A stretch of DNA of 64,000 bases from Stereum hirsutum FP-91666 SS1 (GCF_000264905.1 NW_006763141.1:424961-488960), one strand, 5' to 3'. Counted from the stretch's first letter, positions 47,053 to 60,300 are shown. A program made the numbers and translations. Notes: a model not told the origin generated them from the sequence alone.

Positions 47053-49541
47053 TCAGTCATCTACTTGGTCGATTGTCAAGCTTATCAACCTCTCGGCAGC
47101 AACAGATCGCGGTTTGAAATTGCATGCAAAAGGCAGAGGGTATCTATACGGTTTAGCGCAATAGTTCAATAGTCAGAAATAGGTGTAAGACAATAAATGA
47201 TCCGAGGGTTTCTTACGCCACGATACCAGACACGCAATCGTCGGTCGGCTCAATGACCTTGCCATGCTCATCGACCGCCTTCGTTATATCACAGGTGGCT
47301 AGAACAGAAACTATTGCTATCCATACGGAGTCGCGGGCTAGATACTGGCCTGGAGGATTGAAGAAGAGCTTGAACTCGAAGCTCGTAATAGTAAGTTTAC
47401 TCCAGTAGGCCCTTACCTGGACAAGTACGACGTCCATAACCGAAAGCAACCTCAGGATAAGGGAGGTCTACTTCTAAGTAACGTTCAGGTCTGAAGGCAG
47501 GTGCGTCCGGACCATAAACTGATTCGTCGTGCATGATGGCCCTACTTGAGGTTAAAGGAGCGGTACGGACGCATTGTCAATGGAGATACCACTCACCAGG
47601 TATTACCTATAATAGTTGCACCAGCGGGAAGAAAATACTCCCCTAGAAAGTCATCGGTTGTAAGGCGGTGCGGAATGCCTAATGGCTTGTCAAATAATGT
47701 CCATGGGCGTAATAGAACCTGTATAGATTGAGGTGATACCTAAGGGTGTAACGTTATGCCATCTGTTCACAGTTAACGTTAGCGGACCAAACTTGAGGAG
47801 ATCAACTCCGAGTCTTACCTCAACGTCTCCTTCATCAGAGCGTGAACATATGGTAGAGAGTCCTGGTCCTCGAAAGACGGAAGACGATCCGTCCCGACGA
47901 TGGCATCGATTTCCGCTTGAGCTTTTCTTTGGGAATCTGGATAGAGCAACATGGCAAGGAAGAAAATCTCGAGGGCGCAGACCGTCTAGAGATCGAGTTG
48001 TTAGCAAAGAATAGGGTTAATCCATGGGATGAGTGACTCTACCGTGTCAGCTCCCCCTATACCACAGCTTTGCGATCAAAAACCAATAAGAACTGCTGTA
48101 AGGAAGGCGAAGTCTTACCAAGATACCTACACGACGGGTTTTCTTGAATGTCAGACCACTTGAAGCCAGTGAAGCGCTCACTCACATGTTACCAGTGAGT
48201 TGTTTGACAATTGTTTCACCTTCAGGCAAGAGCTTTTCGTTTAGTTGGCTGATCATGGACGCAGTGACAGAGGGCGACGCGGTGCCGTTGCCCTAGTACA
48301 AAGAATATCAGAATGAACGATGTCGATGACGATGAGTGGGATAACATACTATAGCCTCTTTCGCAGTGCGGTAAGCCACTTCCAGCATGTCATCACTGTA
48401 ATGTCGCATCATCTTTGCGTCCTTCTTGTACTATAAGATACCCAAATGTGAGATCCTGGCGTCGACTTGTGTGGACCTAGTGCTTACACCTGCCCCTGGA
48501 AACCACGACGGTGCGTGAAGCACTGGTTGAGAGCAATGTCAGCACAGCAGAGGAACATTCAATACACGCAGGGCCATACTCATCGGGAACAGATCGAAAA
48601 TGGCCGCTCCAGGAGAAGAAGCGGTGGAGACGGCATGTAGGCCCTTTTCTGCTATTTCGACATTGGGGTCGTTGATGGGCTGAACCTTGAGTCCATATGC
48701 GATACGGATTATTATCGTTCCTGTCATGCTTCACGTACGCTCAAGTCAGCATGCGGTCATTTATATATGTACGATCTGAACCTACTGTCGAAGATGCCAA
48801 GAAAAGTCCTTGGGCTTGCGTATGAGGTGCCGCAGAAGCTGATGAACTGCTTTCGTTTGTAGTGGTCGATATTCCTGGTTCACAGAATGAGAAGAGGAGA
48901 CGTTTTCTCGATTTATGATCGGAACGCTTACGGTTACTGCAGCGGGTTGGAAGAACGTGTGGAAATGTTTGCGCATAGTCCTCAACCATTCTCCATACTC
49001 AGTAAAGCCTATAATCCAATCATATCCTAGCCTAGCGAACATAAATCATAGTCAGATATCGATAAACATGAAGACTCAAATATTCCGCTGACAAAATTCT
49101 TAGAGATGCAAAAAACGGCCTATCACACGATCGTCAGCCACGAAGCAGACTTGAAGATCAGTAACCTCACCTATCTGCATATATCGCAGACCGTTTATCA
49201 AACAGCTCGTGCGCGGTTTTGGCGGTGTTCACTATTACGACATGGCTCCCGAGAACATCAAAATGAACGATGTCACTGCCTGAGAAACGGAGCCGGTCAG
49301 CAAGAGGTCAGATCGAAGCTTTGAACTAACAGAGCCCACCATGCTCTCTGCCCAAGCTCGCGTACGCCAACCACTGGTGGTCCTTGGGCATTGTGAACAG
49401 ACTTCCAATGATCGGAAGACGCGGTGGCCCGGGAGGTAACCTCTTGCCTGCATGCACCATAGCTTTTCCTCTCCTCAGACAGCATCCGACGAGAATGCAG
49501 AAGGCAAGAGCACAAGTAAGCAAGAAGTTGCCGGTGATCAT
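47053..49541 (-). CDS. Cytochrome P450 monooxygenase (minus strand, first of pair)
   Basis: Many short exons on the minus strand, about 500 residues. The start MITGNFLLTCALAFCILVG is a membrane anchor followed by the hinge LPPGPPRLPIIGSLF. Other landmarks: AHELFDKRSAIYADR, LGYDWIIGFTEYGEWLR, IIIRIAYGLKVQPINDP, GGADT (oxygen-binding motif, usually AGxDT), KETLR (ExxR), RWHNVTPLGIPHRLTTDD and FGYGRRTCPG with the haem cysteine just before an intron at 47415. The last exon (YPLPFACNFKPRS ..., stop at 47055-47053) is joined through a GTAAGA donor inside an otherwise terminal GIVA-stop reading; the same exon plan is used by the 11.6-kb P450, so I extend the gene to 47053. No broken frame was found. 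Substrate unknown. Confidence 0.88.
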
Positions 49542-50352
49542 GTCAAAAGAAGAGTACGTGGCCGTCGTGCGTCTTTGGTGAAGAACATTGGCCTTTATGG
49601 TTATGATGCCGTGGGCGGGTTCATGGGTATCAGAGGACATTTGACCAGTCACTGTTACGGGTGGGAATACTGTGGAAGACAGTGGCGTTGTCTATTGTCA
49701 TCAAAGCACCCGGACAAAACTTCTCATGACGTTGTGGACATACCGTCGAGCACCAAAAGCATCCTATGGATAGGCAGGTGATTGATCCAAGTGATATAAA
49801 ACCGAAGTATGCTATCGGTCACGGTCAAGGTGCATCGAAGCATCGGAAATATGGCTAAGATATATGTAGGAGAAAAATACCACACTATCCTTGGTGGTGT
49901 GGGTTTTTCTGTGATATCAAACGCCCAGAGTGGTCACGAGCGTACTGTCAGTAGTGATCTTCACTCGTCGTACGCATTCGACGATAAGCATAGGCCACAA
50001 ATGCGAAGAGGGTGAAGGTCTTCGTGAGCTTCGTTGCCCCACTGAAACCAACAATCGTCTGACGGCCCCATATTGTCCCGTTTTCTGTAGACGGGGGCGG
50101 AGCTGGGCAGCGCCGTTAGCAATATCGCCGACCTGTGGGATGTGAAGGACTCATCAGGCAATGAAACCATTGAGGGCACGATAGCGGAACTGACACCGTC
50201 TACTGTTTTGATGTCGTGCTCCCCAAACATTTCAATATCTTGGTGAAGGGGCATGAGATCATGCCCGTCCAAGCTGATCACGCGTGTGGCGTCGCAGTCA
50301 AAAAGTGAGACTGTATTGTGATTGCTCAGAGCCGAACATGCCGTTGAGAGAG
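49542..50352. other. Spacer between the two minus-strand P450 genes
   Basis: About 0.8 kb; promoter of the downstream P450 and 3' region of the upstream one. No gene seen. Confidence 0.45.
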
Positions 50353-52775
50353 CTAATCGTATATTTCAGTCGACTGGATCAACATCACAGAATCGGCTGA
50401 ACGGGGCGTGATCTCAGACTTGAACGGTACGGGATATCTATATTGCCGTATTAGAATTAGCACACGGTAAGTACCCCACTCATATCATTGAATGTCGAGG
50501 AACCGGCCAACTCACGCTACGATCCCAGAGATATGGTCATCAACGACCTCTATCTCCTCCCCTTTCTCGTCCAAGGCCTTGTTGATGTTGAATGTTGCCA
50601 GAATGGACGCGATTGCTAGCCACACAGAATCGCGTGCCATGTGCCTTCCTTCATATTATCCAGTAATCGTCAGGCAGATAAACACATAAAAAAATGGCGA
50701 CATTTACCTGGACAAACTCGCCTTCCAAAGCCCCAAACGACGTCGGGTTCAGGCAAATCGTGATCGAGAAAACGCTGTGGGTTGAAATCTTGCGCGTCGA
50801 CCCCGTATACCGACTTGTCGTGCAACATAGCCCTGTCAAGATATGAGAAGTATTTAGATATCGAGATCCTGATTGAAACAAACTTACCAGATATTCCCTA
50901 TAAATAAACTTCCCCTGGGCAAAAAATACCCTTCGTAAGAATCGTTTACCATCAAGCGATGAGGAAACCCTATAACACACGAACGCCGTCAACACACGCA
51001 GTCGATCAAACCCTTTTCGGTGAGCATCGTACCTAGAGGGGCCACTACACCCCATCTACCCCACCATTAATCAGGCTCGAGTTGTGACCACGCAACGCGA
51101 AAAGCTACTCGCCTCAATACTTCCAACACCAAAGCGTTAACATATGGCAACGCGTCTATGTTGGAAAGGTCAGGAAGCCGGTCACATCCGATGACGGAGT
51201 CAAGCTCAGTCTGCGCTCTCCGCTGTGTGTCGGGATAGAGCATCATGGCGAGGAGAAAGTTCTGGATGGCGCATACGGTCTTCCACCCGCCCAGAGAAAC
51301 GCTCGTTAAATCAAATATCGTGTGCCAGTCAAAAACCATACCGTATCAGCACCTGCAATGTACACGTTGGCCGTAAGCTGTTTGGCGAGAAGCTCGTCTT
51401 CCTGAGACGAATTCTTGCCGAGCTGGCTCAGCATTGTAGTAGCAATGGAAGGGGAGGCCGTTCCGTTCGCCTACGACAGAAATGCATCAGTGGCTGAAGT
51501 TTGATGAAAGCGAACACGAACGCCGACCAAAGCTTCTTTGGTGAATTGAAACGGATTCTCCAGGATATCTCGGCTATAATTTTGCAAAAATTTCGCTGTC
51601 TTCTTATACTGCTCCATGATTAGTATTGCACCAGTTCGCAATCGATTATAAAGTCACTTACACCAGCTCCAGGAACCCACGAAGGCATGTACAACACTAT
51701 TTACGGATACAATGTAGTGATGAGACCACGAGTGTTGTTGTAATCGGTATGTAAGATGAGCCAAACTGGCACTTACGCATCGGGAACATATCGAACAAAC
51801 GGGCGGAGGGAGACACAACGGTTGTAACAGCCGACAATGCCCGCTCTGCTGCCTCGACGTATGGATCATCACGAGGCTTGGTCTTGATACCATACGCGAT
51901 GTCTAGAATGACGCCTCCAGCCATACTGTCGAGGTCGACGCGTCAGATAGTAAATATGACTTAGTGTACGAAAAGTAATATAGATGCTCACTATCGGAGA
52001 TGTTGTGGGGTCTCATCAGGTGCGCTGAGAATGTTTTTCAGCAACTGATGAGCTGCTCTGCGATGAAGTGGATAATAATCCTAGACGAATGGGGTTGGCA
52101 GGTAAGTCAAAGCAACCAAAGATTACCATGATGTAACACTCACTTTCACCACCGAAGGCTGGAAGGAAGTATGGAATGCTTTTCGCATTGCTCTAAACTT
52201 CTCTCCGTAAGGAAACGATGCCAAGACCCAGTCAAATCCAAGACTGTCGAACAGTGTGATTCATAAATTTTCAAGTGAGTCGCAGATTGACCGAGAAAGT
52301 ACGCACAGAACGGACAAGGCAGGGGTAAAAGGCCTAAACAATGTATTGCATGAGACAGTGGTGTTCAGTTGAAAGCATAATGACGAGAACCTGTCAGAGT
52401 ATATGGAAGACCTCTTATCCAACAGCTCGCTGGCAGCCTTCAGTGATCTCAATACGACTATATCTGTACCCAGAACATCGAAGTGAATGAGGTCACTGCC
52501 TGATCAGGCCACGCAATCGCTTCCTTGTTAGAGTGAGTGAAGTGAACATTTACATACAACTCACCTTTTTCTTCCGCCCATCGCTCATATACCAGCCATT
52601 CATGATCGCTCGGCATTTCCAGGAGACTACCAATGATAGGAAGCCGACGTGGCCCAGGCGGGAGACTGCCCTTGGACCTGCGTTGAAGCCATGTGTATGA
52701 ACCACCGAGAGCACAAATACCCAGAAAAGTCAGTACTATATCGCGACTGAAGATATCGGAGTACGAGAGTGCCAT
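50353..52775 (-). CDS. Cytochrome P450 monooxygenase (minus strand, second of pair)
   Basis: Many short exons on the minus strand, about 500 residues. It starts MALSYSDIFSRDIVLTFLG, then hinge LPPGPRRLPIIGSLLEMP, SELLDKRSSIYSDR, LGFDWVLASFPYGEKFR, GVILDIAYGIKTKPRDDP, AGADT, VLEVLRR (ExxR) and the haem loop WGFGRRVCPG. The family's first haem-loop Phe is replaced by Trp; the cysteine is kept. A final exon joined through a GTGAGT donor within the apparent GIVA-stop gives YPVPFKSEITPRS and a stop at 50355-50353, matching the other two P450s. It is likely a tandem paralogue of the 47-kb gene: same strand, same exon design, 0.8 kb apart. Substrate unknown. Confidence 0.88.
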
Positions 52776-53763
52776 GTTGGTTGGAGAGAAGATTGCAACA
52801 GTGAGCGCCCAGCGTGTTCATGGAAGGAGTCGACAGGTCGGGCGTCACTACGAGAGCGCTGCCGGTGATATCGAGCTTGCAGTGTGGATTGACATCCATG
52901 TTCCTGCAGTTGAACTGCAGAGCATCTCTATTACTTATACTTCAGAAAGCATAGCAGTGCTGGATATAGTGTCGTTAGTGGAAGTTCGGAATAAGCCTGG
53001 GTGTGTCCGACCCAGATTCGAGAACGCTGATTGGTTATGGACGCCACTGTGGCCCAAGTCGAACGTCATAATCGCCGATCACTGATCAGACCCAGTGAAA
53101 ACTCGGTCGTTTTGTGGCGATTGAGGGCGATTGAGGGCGACCTACGGGGTGAATCGCCCTGAATCGCACAATTTTACCGTCAGACGACGCTGAATGGTAC
53201 GGGCGGCGCGCGTACACGTTTCGTGGCCATTCACTGCCATTGGCCGTCTGCTCCCCGATTTGGTACGGACCCGGCACGCGATTGGATCGTGAAATCATTT
53301 TTATTTGTTATCCTTCCCCGCCACCCTATCCGCCACCCGCTCCCCGCTCCCCATCCCACCTAGCTCCTTTCCCTCCTACTATACACTGAGACAACACCGA
53401 AGGCCTTGAAGTACACCATGCAGAAGAGTTATAAGTGAAAAGTGTGAATATCTGTGTATCGATCCGGGAAAGAAAGCGTGAACAATTGGTAGAGAGAGCG
53501 TCCCTGACACAAACATGTTACATAACCGAAGAGACATCGTGCAAGAAAAGACATGAGCTGAGAGAAAGAGACCAGCATGCGTGTTTACTGCCAAGTGAAA
53601 GCGATAACAATGGTATAATAAAAAAGGATTGAAAGAGGTTGGGTTGCATGTGTGCGAAAGGGCCGCGGCGGCCTGAGGCTGACGATGACGCTGCAAACAT
53701 AACGTTGTAACTGGATCTGAACAAGAGGATGGGTACCCAAACGAAATACTCACCGATACTGAT
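52776..53763. other. Spacer with an imperfect inverted repeat
   Basis: P450 promoter side and 3' end of the next gene. GGCGATTGAGGGCGATTGAGG at 53116-53136 pairs imperfectly with TCGCCCTGAATCGC at 53154-53167. No gene seen. Confidence 0.45.
53116..53167. repeat. Imperfect inverted repeat with internal 10-bp duplication
   Basis: The unit GATTGAGGGC is present twice in tandem and its reverse complement follows within 30 bases with one mismatch. It could be the end of a small inverted-repeat element or just a hairpin; no second terminus was found. Confidence 0.5.
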
Positions 53764-56300
53764 CACTTGTGCGTCGGGTGCTTCCATTCGCCCAAGGTTG
53801 TAACACCTTGAGCTTTCTATATGAGTGTTGTAAGTATATTGTTAACGGAGATGCTGTAAAAGAGACTTACGAGGTCGGCAATCCTCTTATTATCGGCCTG
53901 AAGGTACGATGGAATAAGTATAGGAGAAGGTGAGTAAACGACGAGGGTATTTACCTTCATGACCTCCTTTGTGATTGACGAGGAGAACACAGCAAATTGC
54001 GCCTTTGTAGCGCCAACTTCTTGCGTATCTAACCACTCTCGAAGTTGGAGTTGCCTGCACAGGTTGAGCAAACCGAGTATGAGAAGGGAGTATGAGAAGG
54101 TGTCGTCCAGAAAGGCTGTTCAATGGGCCTACCTTGCAGTGACTACATTTTCCGAGGGATAGATGGGCAGGTCCGCCGCCACGACCTTCGGCTTGACTTT
54201 CTTCGCAGGCTTTGAGGATCCTGCATGCGAAGCCTTGGAGGAGAGTAAGATTGAGCTCAGATTAGTATAGATATAATCTGACGAACCTTTGTCGGAGGCC
54301 GGGAACCTTCTGCAAAAATAGATAAGAAATGTCAGTTACATATATATCCACGCGAACGTACCAGATGACCCTGGGGCCACAAAGATCGGGATAGGTGTGG
54401 GGTGGAGGCGTTTAAACACAAATGACGAACTGCAACCGAAAGGTCAGTGAACGGGACGACTGCCTGAGGCATGAAGTACACAAGGGGACTTACAATGCTG
54501 TCGCTGTGGGAGTCGCCGAAGATGATGCGCGTGGTGTATCATCTTGAGATGTAGTATCAGCAACAGAAGCAGGCTCCAGTTTGCGGCGCTTGACCGACTC
54601 ATCATCCGATGCCGGAACATTGTTCCCAGCATCGGAGACTGAGCGAGTCCGTTTTGCTAGACTTGTCGAGACTGTCGCTTTATTTGAACCAGAGACTCGG
54701 AATACACGTCAGAGGAAAGAGACGCACCACTGATATCAACCGAGCTGTCACAGCCAACATCTTGTTCGGTGGACGGAATGGTGTTGACGATGTCGTGAGG
54801 TTCAGAAGTATTGTCGCGATGACGTGCAAAGTCAATTGCTCCGGATGAGCTCGCACTAGGAAATATTTCAGAAGATGGGCTTGAACTTTGTGAGAGGAGA
54901 TGACGTACGATGGTGGTGCATGAGCAACAACGCTGGGAAAAAGAGGTGCAGCAATGATTACAGGGATGGCGGGGTCAACGCGAAGAGAGGGTGGCGGGCC
55001 CGTAAGAGTGGCGACCACAGAAACAGCTTCTTTATCTTCGTCTTTGGCTGGCATCCGGATGAGTGAGTTCATGTCTATCTGAGTCATCTCGTTAGTCTCT
55101 GGATCTGAATCGTCTAGGACACTCTCCGCCTTTGCTCTCTTGCCCTTCTTGCTCTTACCCAGACCAGCGGGGTTAAGATCCGGGAGGTGGTCCTGCGCCC
55201 ATCCCGGCCAAGCCTTTCGAAGGAGCTCTCGCGCCTTCCATCCATCGACACATAAGCGTACGACCGGGAACCTCTTCGCAGAGTCCTCGCAGAAGCGTGT
55301 CATCGTACCCTCGGTCAGGTCACTAGACAGCCACCTCGCCTCTCCTCGCTCCTTCATACCTGCGAAGCACGTGCGGTGGTAGTTCCGAATCTCCTGGACC
55401 ATATGCCCTCCCAAAGTATCACCGTCCGGTCCCTCCATATATGCTGCTTGCACATTGACGTTTTCGCTTGCTTGAGAAGGGCCTTTCTTGCATTTCGGTG
55501 CGTCAGGATCTGTGACCTGGAGACGTTTTCTCGGATGGATGTTGCTTTGTGTCCAACTCGATTTGGCGATAAAGAGAATGCCGGGGAACCATTTCTTGAA
55601 GAATGCGATGGAGTCGGGACTATATGCTGTGATTAGAGGCAGTTCTTCCAGTTTGGGACGTTCGGTAACTGTGAGAGGGCGGAGGGAAGATGGATGAGGC
55701 TGATGGGAAAGTTGGGCCACAGCAAACCTGAGTTTGCGTAGTGATCAGTATAGAGTGAGTGAGACGTTGGAGAAATTGATCTTTAGGAGAAGTGGGAGGG
55801 CGTACTGAAGAGCCTGGACTTGCGCTTGGAGCATGTCTCGCTCATATAGAATCTGAGTGTATGAAGGTTGTGTGCCACAATATTCTGCAGAGCCAGTACC
55901 AAGCGGGGATAGCTGGGCGGTCGAAGCCTCCAGAAAGATCAGCACTGTAAAATAGACAAGAGAATATTGAAGCAGATGTACACATACCGAGGCCCTCAAG
56001 TTCCCGCCAGAATTAGAGCTACCCATTTGCCACTGAGAAGACGATCCAGCGCCACCGGACGTCGCTGTAGAGCTTCATGTCATGAAAAAGCAGAGCGGGA
56101 AAGAGGAGGGGGTAGCATATACTGACACATTATGTACTCTTCGGGTGAAGAGTACCCGGAGTTTGGAGCAAAGTGTCCTTGGCCGTTCTGGTATTGATAT
56201 TCGTTACTGTCATGCTACATGACACAGCGACTCGGAAGAGATGAATATGGGCATCTATCTGATCAGAAACAAGCCGTACCTCTCTAAAAGGACCGTTCAT
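53764..56300 (-). CDS. Unrecognised multi-exon protein with disordered regions
   Basis: I do not recognise this gene. A coherent model on the minus strand starts at 56300 (MNGPFRE, a 21-nt exon), continues at 56214-56127 and 56064-55988, and ends at the stop 53766-53764, about 610 residues. The N-terminus is Gly/Ser/Gln-rich, then a possible coiled-coil segment (LYERDMLQAQVQALQFAVAQL). A more conserved-looking core follows, with FFKKWFPGILFIAK, HMVQEIRNYHRTCFAGMKER, RWLSSDLTEGTMTRFC and RKAWPGWAQDHLPDLNP. After this come a Lys-rich stretch (KSKKGKRAKAE), Ser/Thr-rich linkers, and a C-terminal part (LRLREWLDTQEVGATKAQF, ADNKRIADLKAQG). The Trp/Arg-rich core could contact nucleic acid or protein; this is not shown. 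Internal exon borders in the last third are approximate. It neighbours a retrotransposon but has no transposase motif. Confidence 0.6.
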
Positions 56301-57285
56301 TTGGGGGCGGGAACACAAGAAAAAGCGAGAAACGTCGTCGTCAAAGAGCAAGAGGCGAAAACGCTTGCGTGGCCCGTCAGACAATGGCCGCCATGGAGGA
56401 TCTTTCGATCACTTCTGTCAGCCTCGGATAGGGTCATACGAAATCAGCCTGAGCTATGGTCAAAATACTGTATATCATATGGACCAAGGACACGATTTGA
56501 AAGCAGTATCAAGGAACAGTAGAGTCTCTGAGTCCAAGCTAAGTGTGTGCAAAGAGCATTGTGTCCGAGTCAATCCGTTTCGGGAATAAGTGGTGTGGAA
56601 GGATCCGGTAAGTGCCGGCTGCCTTATGAGTCGTCTCAAGCTCAATATACTTGACCAATTTATACCTAGGCTCGCGTCTACAAGCAATTTCTGGGATCAC
56701 ATATATGTGTTATTATATGATGTATCTACACAAATAAAATAACAGAATGTAACTCTGCTGCTCTCCTGTACTTATATGTTTGTGAGCAAGAGTGGGTGAG
56801 TACCGGCTACCGGGCCGGCCTAGCCATATCTCAGTTCAATCGGCGACTACAGTCTCCCCACTGTGAAATCGCTCTAGGACACAGCACTCACATAGATTTA
56901 TTGAAACAGTGCTATATAACATGCAAATACCTTTGTTTTCTAATGAGATTTTTGCTAGAACTGATGGGGTGTCCTCGTTATTATTTGTAAGGCGCGGGAC
57001 TCTTTGCGCCACATAGTTAGGGCCACTCGCATGCAGCTCACGCGTGAGCTGCATTTCCTTAAGTCGCGCGTTCGTAATTTCCTTCGCTCGGGCCAAGACA
57101 TCATGTCTTTGAGATCTCATTGCACAGTTATTTGGGTGTGTGACTTATTGGAGTATGTGAAGGCAATACGAACATCATAACGTAGATTAGATTAGATTAG
57201 ATCATGTTGGTTTAGTAGACGCGTCTCGCGTCTTAATAGATCTTACCTTCTTCTTGGTCTCTACTTGTATCTTGGGTGCCCTGGT
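56301..57285. other. Spacer before the retrotransposon, possible 5' LTR zone
   Basis: No gene seen. The 5' LTR should end close to 57285-57292, just before the primer-binding site, but I could not match any part of this stretch to sequence after the polyprotein. It includes a perfect palindrome (57031-57054) and a TTAGA pentamer run (57183-57202). Confidence 0.45.
57031..57054. repeat. Perfect 24-bp palindrome
   Basis: ATGCAGCTCACG followed directly by its reverse complement CGTGAGCTGCAT, with no spacer. Confidence 0.9.
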
Positions 57286-57292
57286 TCTAATA

Positions 57293-57306
57293 GGTTATGG
57301 GCCCTG
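57293..57306 (+). promoter_or_regulatory. Copia-type primer-binding site
   Basis: GGTTATGGGCCCTG matches the primer-binding site type of Drosophila copia, which pairs with the anticodon arm (CCCATAACC) of a cleaved initiator tRNA-Met rather than with its 3' end. It lies 72 bp before the polyprotein start, where a PBS belongs. Confidence 0.75.
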
Positions 57307-57377
57307 AATGCACTTAGCCAGCTAGCTTGTCTATCATTGAAACTCTCGAAAGGAATTTTTGAGCCGAGGCTCTCGCT

Positions 57378-60300
57378 ATGGAACGATCTTTTACACCAGG
57401 ACTCGCATCGCCGCGCCAACGGGGCCGGCGTGCACAACAATCTTTGGACTCTGGAGGCACGGTCTTTGACCCGCCAACTCTGACGAATCTCACAGCTGTG
57501 GACCTCGCATTTCTTGACAATTTGACATATCCAACGGCACCCCTAATCGACTTTGACGAAAATTTTTCCTTGGATCATGTCGTAGACTTGGACTTGCCGG
57601 CTCAAACTCGTTCTCTCGCCGGCACTCCTTCGCACGCTCACGCCAACTTGCACGCTCGCTCTCATTCGCACGAACCCAGTACTGCTCATTCTCAGTTAAA
57701 ACAGGAAAACACAATAAATTCCATTATCGACTCATACGACGACTTCGAATTCTTGCACGCGCCGGCGCCACGCCATAAGCCGCCACTCTCGGATCCACTT
57801 CATGAACCCCAAATAAGTACAGAAAAACAACAACACATCGCTATTGCAGAAGAAGAGCATCTACAAACCCTACCCACTTACCATTCCGCGCCGCCCACGC
57901 TATACGCCCCGCACGGGCATTCGACGCGGGAACAGAAGGGGGAAGAGGGGAAAGTCGTCAACTCACCACGCGTCTCAGCCTCTCCAGCTGATGGCGTGGA
58001 TCGAGGTGGTCAACGGGAAATGATGGAGCATGGAGATGCACCTGATCCTGAACTTGTCGTTGATGGTAGAGTGCGTCCAGAGGGGGCGGGCTACGTTGAC
58101 GATGGGGCCACGCAGACGCGTTCGAACCATGGGAGTAGACTGCGTGATGGACGGGGTTCGACCCCCCTAGATCATGCTGATGAAACCCGAGGTAGGACGA
58201 CCGGGATCGGATCCCGAACGGTCGAAACTGCTTTCGCAGTCCGCGATTCGGAGGATGATCCTAGGTATGTCCCGCCACAGAGGCGAGGAAACTCGTCTCG
58301 CCAGCCGACGCCGAAGGGGATCCGGCAGACTAGCCATCTGTCCCGGTCTCCTTCGCCCCGTTGGCGACGTGACCCAGCTCCAAGACCAGACAATCGCCGT
58401 GAACGATCGATGCCAGACGAACGTTACGCCACACGGGGTCAGGAGGAGGGTTACGAGGAGGGTCAGGAGGAGTATGAGTACGACGATCGTGACAGACCCC
58501 CCCATCAAGGACGACACAACCCACCTTTCCATTCAACTCCTCATCCCAACCGACGCGGACGTTCCATTACTCCCACGCCGCACAACCGGTCACGTCGAAT
58601 CAAGTCTGAGGACAAGGATTCGACCGAACACGGCGACAACTTATGGGCCAGGATCACCGCGAAGGGGGGGCAGGGAGTCTATTCATCGCTATCCGATGGT
58701 GCACGGGCCCGGGTCCAGAAACATATCCAGGAATTCACGAAGATGTTCATGTCGGGGTCGGCGAAGATCAAGCCGCTCAACAGGGAGAATTTCGTGGAGT
58801 GGGAACCGCAGACGATGAATGTGTTGAACACGTCGGGCGTCGGGGCGAGGGTGAGGATGGATAGAGCGATGGCAAGTACGGACGAGGAGGCCGAGGCGAT
58901 GGAGATGGTTGATAGACAAGTCATCGACTTGGTCTGGGGGACGATGAGTAGGGAATGCCAGAGGGAGATGACGCAGTTGGGTGTGGAGTTTACGACGGCG
59001 GCGGAGTTTTGGGGGATGTTGAGGAAGTTGCACACAGGGAAGGGGGTGATGAAACAAGTATTGCTCTTGCGGCAACTCCTCGGCTTCAACTTCTCGAAAC
59101 GCCACAGCAACAACGCGGACATTTTCGAGCAGATTGGAGAAATCGCGGGGATGATCGTGGATGCCGGACCGCTCGACAAAGACAGCCTGTGGTGCGCAGG
59201 GACGATGACGGCGACGAGGCCATACTGCAACGATATGCGCACCACGCTCGAAACTGGAGGGGAGGTGACGGTGAGCCAATGCCGAGACGCCATAAAGAAC
59301 CTCGACCAACGCAACAAGGAGGGCACGTCGACAGGAGGAGGTCGGGCAAATTACACGGAGGATCGCGACGGATTCGCAAACACGGACTACGAATACGACG
59401 AGGAATCCGATCACGCCCATGCCGCCACCGCCACACCAATGACGAGGTGTTCCCACTGCGCTGGACCGCACAAAGCTTCGGACTGCTGGAAGAAGTTTGG
59501 CATGCCGCAAGACGAGATTAGGAGGTTGAAGGAGAAGAACGAGGCGGCGATAATGGCAGGGGGAATGGTGAGAAGGGAATATGGGAAGCCCAAGAGAGAG
59601 GGGGCAGGTGGAACTCGAGACGGTCCCCTTGGCCGGGGACCTAGCTCGGGTGGTGCACACGCGGCGGAGGATATGAGGTCGAACCAGGGGGCAACCAACA
59701 CTGGAGGTACGGCTGGGGAACCGACCAAAGGTGGAGGTGGGCCTGGGGGTTCAGGAGGAGATGAGGCTGAGGGGACGAATATCGCGATCGAGATGATAGG
59801 TGGAGATCTCGATGCGTATTGTCAGAAGTTTGGGGGAGCGTATGAGAGGGAGCATGACGTGGAGAGGTCGTATGCGCTGGTGGAGGTCGGGATGGACAGG
59901 GTGTCTGTGGACTGGAGCCTGCACATGCGACAGGACAACGGGGTGGAAGTCTCGGGATTCCATATGGATAGCGGCAGCAGCATCCATTGCTCACCAGTAC
60001 GCGAAGATTTCCTGGATCTGTGCGAAATCCCGGAACGACCTATCAGGGGCTTTAACGGATCAACGATCAACGCAAGATTCAAGGGGACGGTGGCGATCAG
60101 GATGAACGGGGAGATTGGTGGAGTTCTACACCTACGCGACGCCCTGTATATCCCGGAAGCCGCTATTCGACTCGTGTCTGTCGGGCGACTCGACAACGAA
60201 GGCCTTGATGTTCGAATTTCGAAGGGGAAACTTACGGTCCATCCGGAAGAATCGCCGAACAAGATCGTTTCCGTTGCGGTACGACACTCGAACTATCTCT

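Noticed and set aside
46963..47172. Plus-strand frame starting MDHQERKPS near receptor 3, considered as a second pheromone
   Set aside because: No CaaX at its end, and it is antisense to the last exon of the P450 gene.
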